From IMG/VR virus record IMGVR_UViG_3300008107_000765, positions 1-26,385 of that record: a stretch of DNA of 26,385 bases, one strand, 5' to 3'. This document shows positions 7,308 to 14,997 of this stretch, one piece after another (positions within the stretch are counted from its first letter, which is position 1; each line of letters begins with the position of its first letter). A model generated the notes under the pieces. It was not told the DNA's origin. It did not search any database and saw only the letters and a program-made list of their open reading frames with translations. The DNA is from a virus. A program made the translations under genes and the position numbers.

Positions 7308-9629
7308 ATGTCATCATTTCCTAATTTTTCGAACATATCAGACTATGTTCAGACTACTTTAAATTCAAGAAAAAAAGACCAGTTAAGTATAAGTGGATTA
7401 ACTGCATGGGTTAGAGTTGCTTCTGGTGTTGGTAATGGATGTGTATTATTATCGAATCCAAATTTTAGTATTTTTAAAGCAGCCGGTGATAAAACATTAC
7501 CAAGTATATACGGAAACTCAGCAAATTCTGGAGTTATTGGTGTAACATGGGATGGTACTGCAATATATGCATCTGGAGAAGCTCAACCATTAAAACCAAA
7601 ACCAAACATTACATCAATTGAAATAGATGAAGGTAGTGGTAATATTTCTCGTAAAGCAAGCTTTTCAATAAAAGTATATACTGAAGCTCAATTAAATGAA
7701 ATAACAAAATATTTCTTAGAACCTGGTTTTACAATTTATATAGAATGGGGTTGGAATCAAAAAGCATCATTAGCAACATATCAATCAACTCTTTCTGAAA
7801 GTTATATAACCGATACTCAAAACTTTGCAAAAATAAATGAGAGAAGAAGTAAGAGTGGTGGATTGTATGATTGCTATTTAGGATTTATAACTGGTGGTAG
7901 TATTGGTATGGATGGTGATGGCTGGGTTGTAAACATAAGTTGTACAGGCTTTACAGAATTACCAGCATACTTTATGGCAGCTGATAATATTGAAAAAAAG
8001 GGAGAAAAGATTGAAACTGCTGCAAAAAAATATCCAACTTATAAAGTTTTAAGTGAGCAAGATTTGGGTAAGAAAAGGTTTATGCAGATGTATAACAAAT
8101 TATCAAGTAATCGTCAAACTCAATTGGTAAAAGATTTAATAAGTAACGTTGATTCAAGAAAGATTCCAATGGCAAGTCCTGTTAATTTTATTAATTTTGA
8201 TGAGGCAGTTAAAAACGCTATTAATAATAAAACTGATGGTGCATTTTTTGGATTAATTCAAAATGATTCACAAGTAAGTGAAGGTGGTAAGTCTGTAAGT
8301 TTTCCAACCGGTACTAAAATTATTGGAGATGATGCTTTTATAAGATTTGGGGCACTAATTAAAATAATGAATAGTATTGGTATAGATGGTTATAAAATAG
8401 GAAATGAATTTGTTACAATGACAATTGATAGTTCTACAACAATCATATCAGCATTTCCAGAAATATTTAGTGCAGATAAATCAAAACTTTTTATACCAAA
8501 TAAAAATACGCCAAAATTTGATTTGGAGCAGGCGGCAACTAATGCAGAACCACAAAACACATATAGTGGAACATTTCCAAACAACGTAAAATATGGTGAA
8601 ATTGATATTCAATTTCCAAGTCCAAATGCGGTATCTAATGGTACAGCCGATGGTATAAAAATTGATTTTACAAATACAACTATAAAAGGTAGTACTATAC
8701 CTGCAGAGAAATGGGGTTGGTTAGATGACCTTTATGTAAATTTTGATTTTGCAAAAGGTATTTTAGAAACTAAAAACTTTGTTATTAAAGATGCCTTATA
8801 TCAAATACTAAATGGATTATCATCTGCCGCTGGTGGATTGTGGGATTTTCAAATAATCCAAGTACCATCACCATCAGCTGAAGTAACTGCAAATAATAGT
8901 GCTACAAAAGTTGGTGTTTCAAATTACATGCTAAAGATAGTTGATTTAAATTTAGTATCTAATACAACGTTTGATAATATCGCAACTTTTGATGTGTATG
9001 GATTAAATAGTATATTTACCGAAGCATCATTTGATATGGATATTAGTGGTGAGCAAATGAATAGGATTATTGGAAGTAGATTAGGTGGTGATGTAAACTC
9101 ATCAAGACCATCGTATGAAGGTAAACTATTCGCAACAGGTCTTACTGATAAGATTTTAAAAGATATTCAACTTCAAAGTAAAGAACCATCTTCAGATGAA
9201 GATGCTGGTGGTGAAGTTAAAAGTGAAGATGATGAAGTTCAAAAGAATTTAGAATTGTTTTTACAAAAAGTTGGTATTTTTCCAAAAATAAATTTAGAGG
9301 GAACAAGTGATTTTAGTTTAGCATTGGAAGAATTAATTTATATTGGATGTTTAAATGATTTGATGGTATTTGATGCAAAAAAAGTAGGAAATGATACTAC
9401 CACAGATGCAGCTGCAGTTTCTGTATTGTTACCAATTAAATTTACATTTACGGTACATGGTGTAAGTGGAATTAAAAGAGGTGATAAATTTAAAGTAAGA
9501 GGTATTCCAAGAAAATACGCAGACAATGGATTCTTCCAAGTATTATCTGTAAAGCATACAATTGATGATATGACTTGGAAAACTCAAATAGAAGGTGGTT
9601 TTAGACAGCAACAACAAAAGAAAGCGTAA
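7308..9629 (+). CDS. Large baseplate protein, probable hub component
   Basis: The product has 773 residues. An early segment (about 85-175) reads ITSIEIDEGSGNISRKASFS followed by PGFTIYIEWGWNQ, and a later one reads GDGWVVNISCTGFTELPAYF, as in hub-type domains that begin with a beta-barrel. The C-terminal ~70 residues (PIKFTFTVHGVSGIKRGDKF, then NGFFQVLSVKHTIDDMTWKT) resemble the last domain of baseplate hub proteins of the gp27/gp44/gpD group. An acidic insert (about 625-645) separates the parts. Its position, after the tape measure and LysM-like genes and before a small baseplate-type gene, agrees. It is probably the gp27-equivalent hub fused to extra domains; a purely structural wedge role is the alternative. 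Start ATG is 5 bases after the preceding stop. Confidence 0.55.
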   Translation: MSSFPNFSNISDYVQTTLNSRKKDQLSISGLTAWVRVASGVGNGCVLLSNPNFSIFKAAGDKTLPSIYGNSANSGVIGVTWDGTAIYASGEAQPLKPKPNITSIEIDEGSGNISRKASFSIKVYTEAQLNEITKYFLEPGFTIYIEWGWNQKASLATYQSTLSESYITDTQNFAKINERRSKSGGLYDCYLGFITGGSIGMDGDGWVVNISCTGFTELPAYFMAADNIEKKGEKIETAAKKYPTYKVLSEQDLGKKRFMQMYNKLSSNRQTQLVKDLISNVDSRKIPMASPVNFINFDEAVKNAINNKTDGAFFGLIQNDSQVSEGGKSVSFPTGTKIIGDDAFIRFGALIKIMNSIGIDGYKIGNEFVTMTIDSSTTIISAFPEIFSADKSKLFIPNKNTPKFDLEQAATNAEPQNTYSGTFPNNVKYGEIDIQFPSPNAVSNGTADGIKIDFTNTTIKGSTIPAEKWGWLDDLYVNFDFAKGILETKNFVIKDALYQILNGLSSAAGGLWDFQIIQVPSPSAEVTANNSATKVGVSNYMLKIVDLNLVSNTTFDNIATFDVYGLNSIFTEASFDMDISGEQMNRIIGSRLGGDVNSSRPSYEGKLFATGLTDKILKDIQLQSKEPSSDEDAGGEVKSEDDEVQKNLELFLQKVGIFPKINLEGTSDFSLALEELIYIGCLNDLMVFDAKKVGNDTTTDAAAVSVLLPIKFTFTVHGVSGIKRGDKFKVRGIPRKYADNGFFQVLSVKHTIDDMTWKTQIEGGFRQQQQKKA

Positions 9630-9630
9630 T

Positions 9631-9987
9631 ATGGATTTAGAAAGATATAATAATATATTAGTAAGTAAAAGAGAATTTACACAAATCAAAATTACTCCTA
9701 GCGTACCAACCCCAAACGATAATGATTATAAAAGGGGTTATATAGTTAGATATTTTGTACAAAAGGTAAATGATACAACTTCTCCTGTTTATGAGGTTAG
9801 TTCAAAATCACATAGTTCTTTTGTAAACAATTCTTTTTATAGTGTTGTATCTTTAGATTGGAGATTAACCGGAAGTGTTGAGCAAATAAAAGAATCTAAC
9901 TCAAACTCGGTAAAATTGGCTTCCGAAAGAATGAAAGCTATTTTGTTGTATCTTCCAAACTATTTGCAGTTTGCAAAGATTGGATAA
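9631..9987 (+). CDS. Small protein of unknown function at end of tail operon
   Basis: A 118-residue protein. I chose ATG 9631, directly after the preceding stop (TAAT-ATG), because the in-frame TTG at 9595 lies deep inside the upstream gene. The sequence has an ITPSVPTPNDNDYKRGYIVRYFVQK segment, followed by Ser-rich loops and a short C-terminal helix. I do not recognise a family. As the last gene of the baseplate run it may be a minor structural or assembly protein. Its last 50 bases overlap the end of the minus-strand gene at 9938-10957. Confidence 0.7.
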   Translation: MDLERYNNILVSKREFTQIKITPSVPTPNDNDYKRGYIVRYFVQKVNDTTSPVYEVSSKSHSSFVNNSFYSVVSLDWRLTGSVEQIKESNSNSVKLASERMKAILLYLPNYLQFAKIG

Positions 9988-10957
9988 TTTCTTCTTTATA
10001 CCTTTCGTATATACCACCATACTTATCCCAACAATTTCCATTAGTAAGTAATTCTTGTCCTGATTTTATAAGCATTTCTGCAATCTTTGGTAACTTACAA
10101 TTACACTCATCATTATTGATAAAATATTTAGCTCCCCATAAATGGTAATAACTTTCGTTAATCATTTCTTGAATAGACTTTCTATCTTCTTCTGCTGAAA
10201 ATCTATTAAAAAAAGCTGAATTGAATATTATTGGTAAAACTTGTCCTGAACGAAATATAGTATCAGTAGACATGTATTTTTCAACCAAAGCTCCTAACAT
10301 AGCTTGTTCGGCAAATATAACTGCTGCAGATGGGGCTATGTAAGAAGTAAGAATTCCATTTACAATAACATTATCTTTTAATAATTCTTCTGCTATGTTT
10401 ATAAACTCACCTTTATTATCTAATACAAAATTAAAATACCTTTGTGTGAATTCTTTTTTAAAAATTTCATTATTAAAATATAAAACGGCAGCATTAATTG
10501 GTGTAGAAATTCTAAAATAATACAACATATCGGATTCCCATTTAAATCCATTTGGGGTTGATATTTCATATGGTCTTGGATATACATTAGAAGTTTCTCT
10601 ATGTAAATAACCAAAATCAAAATGTTCAAATTCTTTTAATGGTCTACTATAAATTAAATCAGTATCTATAATAGCAAATGGTGTTGGTAATTTAGAAATA
10701 GCCCATATTTTGGGTGATGACCAAAATGCATCAGAAATTCTATCATATGGGTAATCATCAAATATATCCGTTATAACATCATCGTAGATATCCACCAATT
10801 CTAATGATTTAAAAATCTCAAATGATTTTTTATCTGTAAGTAAAATTATTGGTATTTTTGGATTTATCATTTTGTGTTTAATAACAGCATATAGTTGAAC
10901 TAAACATTCGTATGGAGAAATTTTAGTACTAATGATAAAAGAGTGGTAACATTTCAT
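9938..10957 (-). CDS. Glycosyltransferase-like protein (GT-A fold, GT8/DUF6734-like)
   Basis: A 339-residue protein read right to left, the only convincing minus-strand gene in the window. A Rossmann-like N-terminus is followed by PIILLTD (about residues 36-42), then FWSSPKIWAISKL and a metal-binding DxD-type AIIDTDLIYSRP (Asp98-Thr-Asp100). This order resembles nucleotide-sugar transferases of the GT8 type and DUF6734-like relatives. Expected role: transfer of a sugar from a nucleotide donor to an unknown acceptor, such as virion protein, phage DNA or host surface glycan. It overlaps the convergent gene 9631-9987 by 50 bases. Orientation, location among tail genes and isolation suggest a moron-like insertion. 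The start ATG is preceded by very AT-rich DNA without a clear promoter. Confidence 0.7.
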   Translation of the reverse strand: MKCYHSFIISTKISPYECLVQLYAVIKHKMINPKIPIILLTDKKSFEIFKSLELVDIYDDVITDIFDDYPYDRISDAFWSSPKIWAISKLPTPFAIIDTDLIYSRPLKEFEHFDFGYLHRETSNVYPRPYEISTPNGFKWESDMLYYFRISTPINAAVLYFNNEIFKKEFTQRYFNFVLDNKGEFINIAEELLKDNVIVNGILTSYIAPSAAVIFAEQAMLGALVEKYMSTDTIFRSGQVLPIIFNSAFFNRFSAEEDRKSIQEMINESYYHLWGAKYFINNDECNCKLPKIAEMLIKSGQELLTNGNCWDKYGGIYERYKEEIIQSLQTANSLEDTTK

Positions 10958-11008
10958 AATAACTCGTTATATACTTATATATATTAAGATGAATAAAAAG
11001 GTGAATTG

Positions 11009-11016
11009 ATATTTAT
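11009..11016 (+). promoter_or_regulatory. Putative phage promoter box TATTTATT
   Basis: Ends 21 bases before the ATG at 11038, in the intergenic space between two divergent genes. It is a copy of the recurrent TATTTAT[A/T] motif. Read on the minus strand it is AATAAATA, near the T4 late box, so it could also serve the minus-strand gene. Confidence 0.4.
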
Positions 11017-11037
11017 TAAAAAGTAATTTAAAATAGT

Positions 11038-11547
11038 ATGGCAATAGCTGCGGCAGGAGAAATATCATTTGGTACGATTAACCAAGAATTGGGAAGAAGT
11101 TTTACTGCGCTTATTGGTATTGATGAAGCGGAAAACGGAGTATATGCAACTATTAATACAAATAGCGCATTCAGACCGGACGCAGCCAATCCAGCTTCCA
11201 TATCAGAGTGGTATAGATATAATCATACGGCTGGACCATCGGTACAATGTACTTTTAGTCCATCTAACACTATAACACCAACCAGTAACAATTTAAATGG
11301 TTCATTGGTTATAACCGGTGTGCCTGGTAGTTTAGTTTTGAATGTATTTGGTGGTGCTTGTGCAAGGTGTTCAACCGAAGCATATTTCCAAATTAGTGGA
11401 ACTATTGTATTGGATGCATATGCAGGACCATATCAAAGTGTAACTTCATATAGCCATATGCAGGGTGTTGGTACGTTTACTACTTTCCATTTTGCAGTCT
11501 TTGGTGGTTCGTCTGGTAATATTTCTACTGTCAATTGTTACCAATAA
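11038..11547 (+). CDS. Beta-rich virion protein, tail-fibre/decoration type
   Basis: A 169-residue protein rich in Ser, Thr, Gly and Asn, with four Cys. The first ~70 residues follow a module seen in many phage structural proteins: ISFGTINQELGRSFTALIGI, then an acidic turn, NSAFRPDAANPASISEWY and a Tyr-Asn-His end. The remainder alternates short strands (TFSPSNTITPTSNN, GSLVITGVPGSLVLNVFGG) and resembles an Ig-like or adhesin fold. There is no signal peptide. I infer a virion surface or fibre-tip component. Location next to glycosyltransferases leaves open that it is a glycosylated adhesin. Start is fixed by the ATG after a promoter-like box. Confidence 0.6.
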   Translation: MAIAAAGEISFGTINQELGRSFTALIGIDEAENGVYATINTNSAFRPDAANPASISEWYRYNHTAGPSVQCTFSPSNTITPTSNNLNGSLVITGVPGSLVLNVFGGACARCSTEAYFQISGTIVLDAYAGPYQSVTSYSHMQGVGTFTTFHFAVFGGSSGNISTVNCYQ

Positions 11548-11551
11548 AAAA

Positions 11552-11583
11552 TTTGGAAATCTCAATTTTTTTCTATATATTTG
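11552..11583 (+). promoter_or_regulatory. Bacteroidota-type promoter for tmRNA
   Basis: TTTG at 11552-11555 and TATATTTG at 11576-11583 are separated by exactly 20 bases, matching the Bacteroidota primary-sigma pattern (TTTG, 19-21 bases, TAnnTTTG). Transcription should begin near 11590, about 12 bases before the mature tmRNA 5' end at 11602. Confidence 0.85.
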
Positions 11584-11601
11584 TAGAGTTCTTTAAAATA
11601 T

Positions 11602-11979
11602 GGGGATGACTGGAATTGATTGACAGGGTAAATCATTGCGATGATGCAAGCAGGGTTAGATGGAAATCCTTAAATACCTATCAAACAACAAACGCAGTTG
11701 AATTATCAACTATGACCTGGGAAGACGCAATGGCTTTCGTAGGTGCTGATTACGCTATAGCAGCCTAATCACCCTCCGCACTCATCGTGGGGCTTTAAAA
11801 AGAATGAGAAAACGGAGTACTGCTCGCTGACTCCTTAAATAAGAGTGGGGAACATTGATAATAATGAAATGTATAAAAACTTATTTATTTTGTCCATTTA
11901 GAAAAACGGACTAAGCTTGTGAATGAGTTCTTTAGTTTAACTGAACAAGACGCGGGTTCGAATCCCGCCATCTCCACCA
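11602..11979 (+). ncRNA. ssrA: Transfer-messenger RNA (tmRNA), one-piece, with encoded CCA
   Basis: This gene rescues ribosomes stalled on broken mRNA by acting first as alanine tRNA and then as a short message. The 5' GGGGATG (11602-11608) pairs with CATCTCC (11969-11975) as a 7-bp acceptor stem with one G-U pair, followed by A-CCA. A T-arm of five pairs (GCGGG with CCCGC) around TTCGAAT lies just before it. The tag frame ends at TAA 11766-11768 and reads ...GADYAIAA, with a GGT resume codon probable at 11742. Nested pairs CTCCG/CGGAG (11774-11778, 11813-11817) and CTCAT/ATGAG (11781-11785, 11804-11808) follow the stop. Length 378 is typical. It has its own host-type promoter, no terminator before the GT2 gene 9 bases later, and lies between phage virion and glycosyltransferase genes, so it is phage-borne. 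Confidence 0.95.
11742..11768 (+). other. tmRNA proteolysis-tag reading frame (GADYAIAA)
   Basis: The codons GGT GCT GAT TAC GCT ATA GCA GCC TAA give a tag ending in the Ala-Ala needed for ClpXP-type recognition, close to the YALAA endings common in bacterial tags. The resume codon is inferred from analogy; the frame is open further upstream, so the first residue is less certain than the end. Confidence 0.75.
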
Positions 11980-11988
11980 AATTTAAAA

Positions 11989-13020
11989 ATGAAAGTTACA
12001 GTAGTAGTCAGAACATATAATCGCCAAAAGTTTTTAGAAGAAGCTTTGGTATCAATAGAATTACAAACCCACAATAATTGGGAAGTTATTCTATTTGATG
12101 ATGGTGCGGATAATAATAATTTTGAAATTTATAAAAAATTCAAATTAAGAAATCCATCTAAACGAATTGTATATTTTACAACCAATACACAGCGAGAATT
12201 ATTTTCAAAAAGTTGGTTAATATCACCGGATTTGGCTGAAGGTGAAATAATTGTACGATTGGATGATGATGACCTATTAGTAAGAGATTCTTTGGAATTT
12301 TTAGTTAATCTATATACTAAAAACTCTGAATTAGATTTTTCATTTGGGTCTTGTGTAAATTTTACAAAAAAAGATGGACCAACTAAATTAGTTGAAACCC
12401 GTACACCATTTGAAATTGAAAAAGTACGTTCAACTTGGGCAGCGTATATAATTCCTAATAATCATCCTTGGAAACACCCTTGGAGATTTGTAGAAGATTA
12501 TTATGATGAACCACAACATTGGACATCTTTAATCCATTGTAGTAAGGCTAACATATTTTGTGTATATCACACATATGCTATGCGAACATCATCCATTAAA
12601 AAGGTAAAGGATAAAATCGAATTGAAATCTAAGTTTGCAGATGATTTAGAATTTTTAGGTAGTTTAGAATATTTGGGATTGGGATATAACTCCATAAAAA
12701 GAATACTATCTTATGTAAGGGTACATGATGAGGGGAGAGTTTCTGATGATGGCATTGAATACGATGGTACTAAAATGAGAGATGATATTTTGGAATTGAG
12801 AGATAATGTTGAATACCTAAGACCTTCTGGGTTTTTACCAAAGATTATTAATTTGGATTATGAAAAAAATCTAAATATGTCTATGGGTGTAACAAATACT
12901 ATAAAATCTGAATTCCGAAGATACTATAATCAAATTAAAAATACTATAAATCCGGTTGAAAGGAAAGAACTGCCTGTAAAATTAGTTGGTACGAATATAA
13001 ACTTAGATGTTTTATCATAA
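11989..13020 (+). CDS. Glycosyltransferase family 2
   Basis: A 343-residue protein with the GT2 GT-A fold. The N-terminal VVVRTYNRQKFLEEALVSI is followed by NNWEVILFDDGA (Asp37-Asp38, nucleotide binding), then IIVRLDDDDLL (Asp92-Asp95, the DxD metal site). The acceptor half has a WKHPWRFVEDYYDEPQHW loop and a FADDLEFLGSLEYLG segment. GT2 enzymes transfer a sugar from a nucleotide donor; the acceptor here is unknown. The ATG begins 10 bases after the tmRNA CCA without a promoter or terminator in between, so it is probably read from the tmRNA promoter. The polymerase promoter starts on the next base after its stop. With the minus-strand enzyme at 9938 it makes two transferases around the virion protein 11038. 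Confidence 0.88.
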   Translation: MKVTVVVRTYNRQKFLEEALVSIELQTHNNWEVILFDDGADNNNFEIYKKFKLRNPSKRIVYFTTNTQRELFSKSWLISPDLAEGEIIVRLDDDDLLVRDSLEFLVNLYTKNSELDFSFGSCVNFTKKDGPTKLVETRTPFEIEKVRSTWAAYIIPNNHPWKHPWRFVEDYYDEPQHWTSLIHCSKANIFCVYHTYAMRTSSIKKVKDKIELKSKFADDLEFLGSLEYLGLGYNSIKRILSYVRVHDEGRVSDDGIEYDGTKMRDDILELRDNVEYLRPSGFLPKIINLDYEKNLNMSMGVTNTIKSEFRRYYNQIKNTINPVERKELPVKLVGTNINLDVLS

Positions 13021-13052
13021 TTTGGTAAATCCGAATATTTTTCGTATATTTG
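13021..13052 (+). promoter_or_regulatory. Bacteroidota-type promoter for polymerase gene
   Basis: TTTG at 13021-13024, 20-base spacer, TATATTTG at 13045-13052, preceded by TTCG. The ATG at 13057 follows only 4 bases later, so transcription starts within a few bases of, or at, the start codon and the message is nearly leaderless. Confidence 0.85.
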
Positions 13053-13056
13053 TAAA

Positions 13057-14343
13057 ATGAAGGTTGTTGAATCTATTAGTGAATATAACGAATTAACGAG
13101 CATATTGGAAACTGAAGCATCTCTTTGGTATCCTATGTGGGTAGATAATGATAAGCACCCGCAAAACACTTCTCTTTCGTTCATATTCATACGAACCCTA
13201 ACCGATAGGTATATTGTACCACATCAACATACAGACGCTCTATCACTCTCTAATGAGCAAATAGCTGGTTTGTTGAATACTATTGGTGAAAAGTGGGTTT
13301 TCCAAAAGAAAAAGCTACTACAATCTTTTATTACACCAATTAGGGAAGGGTTGAATGATGTTGATACGGCTTACTTTTTAAAGTATAGCGAATCAATAGA
13401 TTACCAACAACCAATACAACACTTAGTAGCTCCTTTATTACACAAAGGTTATAAAGAGGATATCATTCAATCCATTCCCATTCTTAAATTGTGTGAAGCA
13501 ATAGAACCGCAATTGGTAAAACATATCAATGAAAAAAGTAAAACTTATAATTGGTATAATGATATCTTCATACCACTCCTTTCAGAAATCGAACAATTTG
13601 GAATTCGGGTCGATAGGGAAAAATTTACTGATAGATGGCCACAAGCCCTAAAACATCTAACTTCCGATAATTTGATTTATACGGAGTACAATCCATTTAC
13701 GGTGACCGGTAGACCATCCAATAGACATGGTGGTATCAACTTCGCAGCCTTAAACAAATCGGATGGGACTAGAGATGTATTTGTATCGGATGGGATATTT
13801 CTACAAATGGACTATGATGCATATCACCCACGTCTTATTGGTAAAATGATAGGATTCACCCTACCACAAACATCGGTTCACCAATGGTTAGCGGAGCAAT
13901 ATGGGTGTGATGTAGGTGAAGGTAAGGGTATTACATTCCGACTTCTATATGGTGGTATTGATAAGGAGTTTCACCAAATACCATACTTTAAAGCCGTAGA
14001 TGAGTGGATTCAAAAGGTGTGGGAAGAAACATCAAAAAACGGATATCTCCAAACCCGATACCGCCACATTCCACTTAAATGGATTGAAGAACCAAATCCA
14101 CAAAAGGTGTTCAATTATCTTTTACAAGCGCTGGAAACGGAGATGAACGTTGATAAGATGGTAGGTATAATGAACTATATTAAGGGTACTGGTATTAAAA
14201 TGAGGTTGTACACATATGATTCATTTCTATTTGATTATCCTGCTGATAGTGATACACAATCCGCAAAATCCCTAAAAAGTATCATTGAAGATGGTGGGTT
14301 TCCAATCAAAGCCAGTTGGGGAATTGATTACGGAAAAGTGTAA
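13057..14343 (+). CDS. Compact, divergent family-A DNA polymerase
   Basis: A 428-residue protein, about half of E. coli Pol I. Polymerase motifs are in order. Motif A is QMDYDAYHPRLIG (Asp252) followed by SVHQWLAEQYG, matching the Pol I D-Y-S-Q-I-E-L-R region and its IHRATA-like continuation. Motif B is GKGITFRLLYGG (Lys290, Tyr298-Gly299). Motif C is TYDSFLFDY (Asp388). Both metal-binding Asp and the motif-B Lys are kept, but the motif-A Glu is His257 and the motif-C Glu is Ser389. The first ~170 residues look like a worn 3'-5' exonuclease domain: MWVDNDKHP stands where D-x-E is expected. It has its own host-type promoter and no leader. T4 itself uses a family-B polymerase. Whether this is the replicative enzyme or an accessory one cannot be told. 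Confidence 0.78.
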   Translation: MKVVESISEYNELTSILETEASLWYPMWVDNDKHPQNTSLSFIFIRTLTDRYIVPHQHTDALSLSNEQIAGLLNTIGEKWVFQKKKLLQSFITPIREGLNDVDTAYFLKYSESIDYQQPIQHLVAPLLHKGYKEDIIQSIPILKLCEAIEPQLVKHINEKSKTYNWYNDIFIPLLSEIEQFGIRVDREKFTDRWPQALKHLTSDNLIYTEYNPFTVTGRPSNRHGGINFAALNKSDGTRDVFVSDGIFLQMDYDAYHPRLIGKMIGFTLPQTSVHQWLAEQYGCDVGEGKGITFRLLYGGIDKEFHQIPYFKAVDEWIQKVWEETSKNGYLQTRYRHIPLKWIEEPNPQKVFNYLLQALETEMNVDKMVGIMNYIKGTGIKMRLYTYDSFLFDYPADSDTQSAKSLKSIIEDGGFPIKASWGIDYGKV

Positions 14344-14348
14344 GGTTT

Positions 14349-14356
14349 ATATTTAT
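14349..14356 (+). promoter_or_regulatory. Putative phage promoter box TATTTATA
   Basis: Ends 23 bases before the ATG at 14380, in the 36-base gap after the polymerase gene. It is a copy of the recurrent TATTTAT[A/T] motif, followed by AGTATATACAAA as at 991-1000 (TATATACAAA). Confidence 0.45.
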
Positions 14357-14379
14357 AGTATATACAAAAATATGCTATA

Positions 14380-14991
14380 ATGAAAAGATTCCTATACATT
14401 CTCCCTTTCCTAATTATTGGACTATTTGGAGCAGCTCAACAAAGTGATGTTGTAAGAGTGAAAAATGAAGTTTTTGAGGTAATGTACTCTCAATCTTTAG
14501 AACAACCCCTTTATATAAAGTATCGTTCTACAAACAGACCTACAAATGTTAATAGAGGTCATATGAATTTTTATACTGAAAAAAGTATTAAAACTTCGGA
14601 TGATATGGATTACAAAGGAAACATATATGATAAAGGACATGGTGCACCGGCTGCAACATTTTCTGATAATGAAACAAATTTAAAACAAACGTTTTCTTAT
14701 TTAAATTCAATAATGCAAGACCAATACCTTAATAGAGGTGAGTGGAGATTATTGGAAGAGCAAGAAAGAAAATGGGATGATAAGGAATCATTGACAGTAA
14801 TTATTAATTTAAACTTTGATAATCCAGCTAAAAGAGTTCCTACAAATGCAGCAATTCCTTCAAAATTACACAAACATATCCACTTTGAAAAATCAAACGT
14901 ATGGAAATGTTATTCATTCCCAAATGCAAGACCTGATAAAGGTTGGGAATCTTACGAAGTAAAATGTAACCAAAAGGAACATAAATTTTAA
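14380..14991 (+). CDS. DNA/RNA non-specific endonuclease (NUC1 family) with signal peptide
   Basis: A 203-residue protein of the beta-beta-alpha-metal nuclease type. The N-terminal MKRFLYILPFLIIGLFGAAQQ has a basic start, a hydrophobic core and a small-residue cleavage region near residues 18-20, so export is likely. The active-site motif is YDKGHGAPA (catalytic His87; the family has D-R-G-H). The downstream NSIMQDQYLNRGEW (Asn109, Gln113, Asn118, Trp122) matches the Mg-binding helix, followed by the usual Leu-Glu. Expected role: cutting DNA or RNA in the periplasm or outside the cell, such as host DNA released at lysis or DNA of a competing phage. It is preceded by a phage promoter-like box, and the next gene starts 6 bases after its stop. 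The Arg-to-Lys change is conservative. Compartment and target are inferred. Confidence 0.85.
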   Translation: MKRFLYILPFLIIGLFGAAQQSDVVRVKNEVFEVMYSQSLEQPLYIKYRSTNRPTNVNRGHMNFYTEKSIKTSDDMDYKGNIYDKGHGAPAATFSDNETNLKQTFSYLNSIMQDQYLNRGEWRLLEEQERKWDDKESLTVIINLNFDNPAKRVPTNAAIPSKLHKHIHFEKSNVWKCYSFPNARPDKGWESYEVKCNQKEHKF

Positions 14992-14997
14992 TAAAGT

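Noticed and set aside
9595-9630. Upstream TTG start for the small gene 9631-9987
   Set aside because: It would lie inside the preceding baseplate gene in another frame; ATG 9631 sits right after that gene's stop and gives a cleaner start.
9955-9983. Hairpin TTTGCA/TGCAAA with outer CCAA/TTGG between convergent genes
   Set aside because: Short, with a mismatched middle and no T run; it lies within the coding ends of both genes, so a terminator cannot be claimed.
11642-11768. Longer open frame leading into the tmRNA tag (MTWEDAMAFVG...)
   Set aside because: The frame is open by chance across the tmRNA upstream domain. The tag is translated from the resume codon and not from an ATG.
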